Source: Amycolatopsis sp. FBCC-B4732
GTDB lineage: Bacteria > Actinomycetota > Actinomycetes > Mycobacteriales > Pseudonocardiaceae
Direction of reading: 5' to 3'
Assembly (NCBI RefSeq): GCF_023008405.1
Contig: NZ_CP095376.1
Location: 5,932,501-5,996,500, forward strand
Length of the DNA: 64,000 nt
Under the pieces are notes generated by a model. The model worked only from the letters and a program-made list of their open reading frames with translations. It had not been told where the DNA came from and did not search any database. This document shows positions 60,201 to 64,000 of this stretch, piece after piece (the stretch's first letter is position 1; every line of letters begins with the position of its first letter). Both the position numbers and the translations under genes were made by a program.

Positions 60201-60845
60201 ATGCGGATCGTCATCGCGGAGGACTCCACCATCCTGCGCCAGGGTCTCGTCGAGCTGCTGACCTTCCGCGGCCACGAAGTGGTCGCCGCGGTGAAGGACG
60301 CCGACGCGCTGCGGACCGCCGTCGAGAGCCACACCCCCGACGTGTCCATTGTGGACATCCGGATGCCGCCGACGCACACCGACGAAGGCCTGCGGGCCGC
60401 GATCGCCCTGCGCGGCGAACTCCCCGGCTGCGCGATCCTGCTGTTCTCCCAGTACGTCGAGACGAAGTACGCCGCCCAGCTGCTGGCCGACCGCGCCGGC
60501 GGCGTCGGCTACCTGCTGAAGGACCGCGTAGCGGAGGTGTCGGACTTCCTCGACGCGCTGCGCCGGGTCGCCGACGGCGAAACGGTGCTCGACCCCGAAG
60601 TCGTCAGCCAGCTGTTCTCCGCGACGCGCCAGACCGACGCGCTCGGCGGCCTCACCCCGCGGGAACGCGAAGTGCTGGGCCTGATGGCCGAAGGCCGGTC
60701 GAACTCCGCGATCGCGGCGAAGCTGTTCCTTTCGGCCGGTTCGGTGGAGAAGTACGTGACGTCCATCTTCGGCAAGCTCGGCCTGCCACCGTCCGAAGGG
60801 GACAATCGCCGGGTGCTCGCGGTGCTGCGCTACCTGGACTCCTGA
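60201..60845 (+). CDS. NarL/LuxR-family response regulator
   Basis: A 214-aa regulator: receiver (phospho-acceptor Asp in DVSIVDIRMPP, residue about 53, and YLLKDRVAE) and LuxR HTH (LTPREREVLGLMAEGRSNSA, residues 150-205). It pairs with the kinase immediately upstream. TAGGGT (60189-60194), inside the kinase stop codon region, is 6 nt before ATG 60201, so a second leaderless start may exist in addition to the operon message. Confidence 0.92.
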   Translation: MRIVIAEDSTILRQGLVELLTFRGHEVVAAVKDADALRTAVESHTPDVSIVDIRMPPTHTDEGLRAAIALRGELPGCAILLFSQYVETKYAAQLLADRAGGVGYLLKDRVAEVSDFLDALRRVADGETVLDPEVVSQLFSATRQTDALGGLTPREREVLGLMAEGRSNSAIAAKLFLSAGSVEKYVTSIFGKLGLPPSEGDNRRVLAVLRYLDS

Positions 60846-60849
60846 GCCT

Positions 60850-60855
60850 TACGCT
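60850..60855 (+). promoter_or_regulatory. -10 box TACGCT for yjbQ
   Basis: TACGCT followed by exactly 7 nt and then ATG 60863, the leaderless geometry. A GGGAG lies in those 7 nt but is too close to the ATG to serve well as a ribosome site. Confidence 0.5.
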
Positions 60856-60862
60856 GGGAGTC

Positions 60863-61273
60863 ATGTACTCCACCGAGATCGAGGTCCGCACCGGCTCCGA
60901 AGCCGTCGTCCACGACCTCACCCACGAGGCCGAGACCTTCCTGCGCGACGCCGACGCGACCGACGGGCTGCTGCACGTCTGGGTCCCGCACGCCACCGCC
61001 GGGCTGGCGATCGTGGAGACCGGCGCCGGCAGCGACGAAGACCTGCTGACCGCGCTCGACGAGCTCCTCCCCCGCGACGGCCGCTGGCGGCACCGGCACG
61101 GGACCCCGGGTCACGGCCGTGACCACGTGCTCCCGGCGCTGGTGCCGCCCTACGCGACGATCCCGGTGCTCGGCGGCGTGCTCGCGCTGGGCACCTGGCA
61201 GTCGATCTGCCTAGTGGACACCAACCTCGACAACCCGGTCCGCCGGGTGCGGTTCAGCCTCCTGGCGGGCTGA
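60863..61273 (+). CDS. yjbQ: YjbQ family protein (secondary thiamine-phosphate synthase-like)
   Basis: A 136-aa single-domain protein. LHVWVPHATAGLAIVE with the conserved His/Thr, RWRHRHGTPGHGRDHVLPAL, and LALGTWQSICLVDTNL near the C-terminus are the YjbQ/UPF0047 signatures; members have weak thiamine-phosphate synthase activity, the true role being unsettled. The final 63 bases overlap the 3' end of the gene on the opposite strand. Confidence 0.9.
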   Translation: MYSTEIEVRTGSEAVVHDLTHEAETFLRDADATDGLLHVWVPHATAGLAIVETGAGSDEDLLTALDELLPRDGRWRHRHGTPGHGRDHVLPALVPPYATIPVLGGVLALGTWQSICLVDTNLDNPVRRVRFSLLAG

Positions 61274-62215
61274 GCGGCCCGGCCACAGCGTCACCAGCAG
61301 GCCCGCGGCGAGCAGGGCACCCAGCACCCAGAGCCCGGTGGTGACGTCGGGCGCGCCCGGCACGCCCTGCAGCAGGCTGCGGAGACCTTCGGCCGGGAAG
61401 CGGAACGGCGTCCACGACCACAGCAGCGCGCGGTAGGCCGGGTTCAGCAGCTCCGGCACCTGGCCGGCGACCGCGGGCGCGACCAGGTAAAGCGGCCCGA
61501 GCACGGCCATCGCGCGCAGCCCGAGCAGCCGCAGCAGCCCGGCCTGCACCGCCGCGAACGCCGTCGCCGCGAGGAAGACGAAGCCGAGCACGCCGGCGTC
61601 CAGCGGGAGCGCGGAGTCCCACAGCGCGAAGAACCCGGCCACCGCCGCCGTGAGCAGCACGCCGACGCCGACGACCTGAAGGAACCGCGCTCCGGCGCCG
61701 ATCTCGCGGCCGGTCCGCTTCGCCAGCTGCGTCAGGCCGAGGCCGGCGACCAGCGCACCGATCCAGGTCAGCGCGGACGCGGCCAGCGGCGCGGTCCGCC
61801 CGGCCGGGCTCACCGGGTGCAGCACCTCCTGCTTCGGCGGCCCGGCCAGCGCGGTCGCGGCGCCGGTCAGCGCCTGCTGCGCGACCTGCGTGCCCGCCGG
61901 GTTGACCGCGCCCGACGTCACGACCGTGGCGACCGGACCCGGCGCCAGTTCGAGCACGCCGTAGACCTTCTTGTCCGCCAGCAGCTGCCGCGCTTCGGCC
62001 GGGGTCGCGACGGTCCAGGCGAGCTGGCCCCCGCCGTGCGCGGCGAGGCGCTGGGCGATTTCGGGCGGTGCGGCGACGGCGACCGGGACACCGTCGGGCG
62101 CGACGGTGGCCTGCGCGCCGAAGGTGAGGAACCCGAGCACCACCGCCACCAGCGCGCCGGCCGCGGCGGCGACCAGGGCGAGCGCCCCGGCGGGGCGCCG
62201 GACAGGACCGGTCAT
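61211..62215 (-). CDS. YhgE/Pip-like ABC-2-type membrane protein
   Basis: A 334-aa membrane protein: one N-terminal helix (ALALVAAAAGALVAVVLGFL), a 110-residue extracytoplasmic domain (35-145) with the YhgE/ABC-2 pattern LLADKKVYGVLELAPG, then five helices. No ATPase partner is adjacent. The start codon faces two palindromes (62242-62251, 62276-62289). Its 3' end overlaps yjbQ by 63 bp in antisense; in both frames the sequence is protein-like, so the overlap seems real. Function unknown. Confidence 0.82.
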   Translation of the reverse strand: MTGPVRRPAGALALVAAAAGALVAVVLGFLTFGAQATVAPDGVPVAVAAPPEIAQRLAAHGGGQLAWTVATPAEARQLLADKKVYGVLELAPGPVATVVTSGAVNPAGTQVAQQALTGAATALAGPPKQEVLHPVSPAGRTAPLAASALTWIGALVAGLGLTQLAKRTGREIGAGARFLQVVGVGVLLTAAVAGFFALWDSALPLDAGVLGFVFLAATAFAAVQAGLLRLLGLRAMAVLGPLYLVAPAVAGQVPELLNPAYRALLWSWTPFRFPAEGLRSLLQGVPGAPDVTTGLWVLGALLAAGLLVTLWPGRSARQEAEPHPADRVVEVGVH

Positions 62216-62241
62216 GACAACCTCCAGTTATTCGTCGCTTG

Positions 62242-62289
62242 TTGAATTCAAGCTACGACGTCCTCGCCCCAGCAGTCAACACGTGTTGA
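62242..62289. promoter_or_regulatory. Two palindromes in the divergent gap before the HAD gene
   Basis: TTGAATTCAA (62242-62251, perfect) and TCAACACGTGTTGA (62276-62289, perfect 7+7). They share the half-site TTGA/TCAA. The second overlaps the expected -35 of the HAD gene, whose -10 is TAGCCT at 62303-62308. Confidence 0.65.
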
Positions 62290-62302
62290 ATAGCGACCCC
62301 GG

Positions 62303-62308
62303 TAGCCT
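62303..62308 (+). promoter_or_regulatory. -10 box TAGCCT for the HAD gene
   Basis: TAGCCT, 7 nt, then GTG 62316; no Shine-Dalgarno. Leaderless geometry, repressible from the palindrome at 62276-62289. Confidence 0.5.
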
Positions 62309-62315
62309 CGATCCC

Positions 62316-63011
62316 GTGACGAAGAAGCGGCTGGTGCTCTGGGACATCGACCACACCCTCGTGGACTTCACCGAGCTGGGTTCGGCCTGGTACGCGACGG
62401 CGTTCACCGCCGCGACCGGGGCGACCCTGCGCGTCAACCCCGTGTTCGGGGGCCGCACGGAGCTCGCCACGACGACCGACCTGCTCACCGCGAACGGCTT
62501 CGAGGCCGCGCCGGAGACGATCGAGGCGCTGTTCAAGGCCCTGGTCGCGGAGTCCGAACGCGCGGCGCACCGCTTCCCGGTGGAGGCCCGCGTGCTGCCG
62601 GGCGCGGCCGAGGCGCTGACCGCGTTCGCCGGGCACGACGGTGTCGTCCAGACGCTGGTCACCGGCAACCTGCCGGAGATCTCCCGGCACAAGCTCGTCG
62701 CGTTCGGCCTCCAGGAGCACCTCGACCTGGAGATCGGCGGCTACGGCACGCTCTCGGTGCACCGCCCGGACCTGGTCCCGCACGCGATGGGGCTGGCGGC
62801 GGCCAAGCACGGCACCGAGTTCGACGCCGACGAGGTCGTCGTCATCGGTGACACCCCCAACGACGTCAAGGCGGCGCTGGACAACGGCGCGGTCTCCGTC
62901 GCCGTCGCGACCGGCCACTTCTCCGCCGGGGAACTGTCCGCGGCGGGCGCGCACACCGTGCTGCCGGACCTGGCCGACACCGACGCCGTCCGGGCCGCCG
63001 TCCTCCGCTGA
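62316..63011 (+). CDS. HAD-superfamily phosphatase (phosphoglycolate phosphatase-like)
   Basis: A 231-aa hydrolase. HAD motif I WDIDHTLVDF (Asp nucleophile and acid), motif II LVTGNLP (Thr), motif III-like region, and motif IV VIGDTPNDVKAAL. The cap between residues 20 and 90 is the helical C1 type of Gph/PGP-like enzymes. Substrate unknown. Start GTG 62316 since the HAD sequence begins at once (VTKKRLVLWDID). The palindrome over its promoter suggests it is a regulated gene, shared with the divergent YhgE-like gene. Confidence 0.9.
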   Translation: MTKKRLVLWDIDHTLVDFTELGSAWYATAFTAATGATLRVNPVFGGRTELATTTDLLTANGFEAAPETIEALFKALVAESERAAHRFPVEARVLPGAAEALTAFAGHDGVVQTLVTGNLPEISRHKLVAFGLQEHLDLEIGGYGTLSVHRPDLVPHAMGLAAAKHGTEFDADEVVVIGDTPNDVKAALDNGAVSVAVATGHFSAGELSAAGAHTVLPDLADTDAVRAAVLR

Positions 63012-63014
63012 CAT

Positions 63015-63066
63015 CCTCCTGAGGAGGGGGAAACCCCTCAGTCGAAAGGACGACTCCCCTAGGGGA
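63015..63066. promoter_or_regulatory. Dyad elements upstream of the rhomboid-like gene
   Basis: CCTCCT-G-AGGAGG (63015-63027), GGGG-AAA-CCCC (around 63028-63037) and TCCCCTAGGGGA (63055-63066) lie in the 110-bp gap. The first may end the HAD message; the third sits 56 bp before ATG 63122 and resembles NarL-type regulator sites. Confidence 0.45.
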
Positions 63067-63121
63067 AATCTCGTCCCCATGCCCGATGTCCACGGGCGCC
63101 ACCGCTCGACAGACTCTTCCC

Positions 63122-64000
63122 ATGACTCAAACAGGGGCGGCGGGGAAGCTCGCCGGAGGGGGACGCGTCCGGGGGACCGTCGCGGTGCTCAGAGAGCGGC
63201 TGCCGTTCACCAGCAGCGTCACGGCCGCCATGCTCGTGCTCGCCGTCGCGTCCGGCGCGCTCTGGAGCGCGGCCGAAGACCGCGCGGCCTACCCGTTCAT
63301 CGCCTACGGCCTGCCGTCGCTGGAAGCGGGCCGGTGGTGGACCATGCTCACCGGGCCGTTCTTCGCCGTCATCCCCTGGTACTACCTCCCGATGGTCGGC
63401 AGCTTCGCGCTCTTCGCCGGCTTCGCCGAGTGGCAGCTGGGCACGCGGCGGGCAATGGCCGTGACCATCGGCGGCCAGCTCGCCTCCGTGCTCGTCGCCA
63501 CCCAGTTCCTCGCACTGTGCCGCAACTCCGGCTGGCTGTGGGCCGAGCGGGTCGCGGGCAGCCTCGACGTCGGGTTCTCCGGCGGCGCGCTCGCCGCGGT
63601 CGCGGTCGCCAGCGCGACGCTGCGGCCGCCGTGGGCGCTGCGGCTGCGGGCCGGGCTGTGCGTGTACGCCGGCGTCGCGATCGTCTACGTCGGCACCCTG
63701 GCCGACCTCGTGCACTTCTTCGCGCTGCTGCTCGCGATCCCGCTCGGCAAGCGGCTCGTCGGCCGGCACCGCGCCGGGGAAACGACGGGCCCGAACCTGC
63801 GGGAATGGCGGCTGCTGGCCGTCGCGGGGCTGCTGCTGCTCACCGTCGCCGAGATCGTGATGTTCCTCGTGCCGGGCGATGGCCCGTTCGGCTCGGCCGA
63901 AGGGGTTTCGCTGTCGGCGCCGGAGCTGGCGGTCCTGGTGGTGCTCGTGGTGCCGATGCTCAACGGGCTGCGCCGGGGCGGGCGCGTCGCGTGGCGCTGG
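63122..64000 (+). CDS. Rhomboid-like polytopic membrane protein, cut by the right edge
   Basis: The first 293 codons of a larger gene, open to the window end. Seven or so helices are visible: AAMLVLAVASGALWSAA, MLTGPFFAVIPWYYLPMVGS, AVTIGGQLASVLVATQFLA, a rhomboid-like catalytic region DVGFSGGALAAVAVA (G-x-S-G) and, two helices on, DLVHFFALLLAIPLG with the matching His, then WRLLAVAGLLLLTVAEIVMF. Proteins with this start in actinobacteria can continue into a lysylphosphatidylglycerol-synthase-like (DUF2156) domain, but that part is outside the window. ATG 63122 is likely. Confidence 0.75.
   Translation, partial: MTQTGAAGKLAGGGRVRGTVAVLRERLPFTSSVTAAMLVLAVASGALWSAAEDRAAYPFIAYGLPSLEAGRWWTMLTGPFFAVIPWYYLPMVGSFALFAGFAEWQLGTRRAMAVTIGGQLASVLVATQFLALCRNSGWLWAERVAGSLDVGFSGGALAAVAVASATLRPPWALRLRAGLCVYAGVAIVYVGTLADLVHFFALLLAIPLGKRLVGRHRAGETTGPNLREWRLLAVAGLLLLTVAEIVMFLVPGDGPFGSAEGVSLSAPELAVLVVLVVPMLNGLRRGGRVAWRW

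Noticed and set aside
12739..60356. Clustered DnaA boxes / chromosomal origin
   Set aside because: TGTGGACA-like words occur but are spread over 48 kb and mostly inside genes. No dnaA, dnaN, parAB or AT-rich unwinding region is present.

Overview
The window is 64 kb of very GC-rich (about 72% by eye) actinobacterial chromosome. GTG and TTG starts are common, the FAS-II and DesA3-type lipid genes are of mycobacterial type, and AhpE, Lsr2-type, DUF3052 and DUF3145 proteins are present. Gene content and intergenic repeats of the GTGAAGGCC / GAGTCATTC kind fit Pseudonocardiales, most likely Amycolatopsis or a close relative; this is inference, since no rRNA lies in the window. I see no prophage, IS element, CRISPR array or biosynthetic-cluster core. 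The region looks like ordinary core/near-core chromosome with many short, locally regulated operons.

Layout. 1-5.1 kb: an MFS efflux pump (cut by the left edge) downstream of dnaE1. 5.1-5.65 kb: non-coding, with an exact 22-bp direct repeat. 5.65-10.07 kb: a tightly overlapping asparagine-use operon (FadR-type GntR regulator, amino-acid permease, type II asparaginase, aspartase). 10.1-20.9 kb: CocE-type hydrolase, calcineurin-like phosphoesterase plus GntR regulator divergent from a class V aminotransferase, SDR, acyl-CoA dehydrogenase divergent from an acyl-CoA synthetase, secreted cupin, MarR regulator divergent from an AhpD-like protein, secreted SdrD-B protein, SDR. 20.9-25 kb: GAF histidine kinase convergent with a five-gene run of a TasA-like exported protein, a second exported protein, a SipW-type signal peptidase and two response regulators. 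25.1-27.5 kb: second MFS pump, DUF3592 protein, tRNA-Val.

27.5-46 kb: ahpE, DUF3052 and aceE, followed 9 kb later by fasR-fabD-fabH-acpP-fabF. From memory this is the M. tuberculosis Rv2238c-Rv2245 order, opened here by lactate genes (lldD, lctP), an SDR/TetR pair, PnuC, MOSC, an MscS-like protein and a NatAB-like ABC exporter. Metabolically the block reads lactate uptake, lactate to pyruvate, pyruvate to acetyl-CoA, then fatty-acid elongation.

46-55 kb: two small conserved genes, a large Pro/Ala-rich membrane protein, a disulfide flavoprotein reductase, an Lsr2-like protein with a histone-H1-like tail, a lipoate-ligase homologue, and pntAa-pntAb-pntB. 55-58.4 kb: FabR/DesT-like TetR regulator divergent from a DesA3-type desaturase operon. 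58.4-58.9 kb: a repeat-rich spacer. 58.9-64 kb: NarL-type two-component pair, YjbQ, a YhgE-like membrane protein, a HAD phosphatase, and the start of a rhomboid-like membrane protein running off the right edge.

The most useful non-gene observations are: palindromic operators in nearly every divergent gap, including one with 21-bp perfect arms; a MerR-type 19-bp-spacer promoter with no MerR gene nearby; several genes whose start codon lies 6-7 nt after a TANNNT box (leaderless candidates); and a recurring word GTCC-N5-GGAC that seems to force rare codons inside genes.
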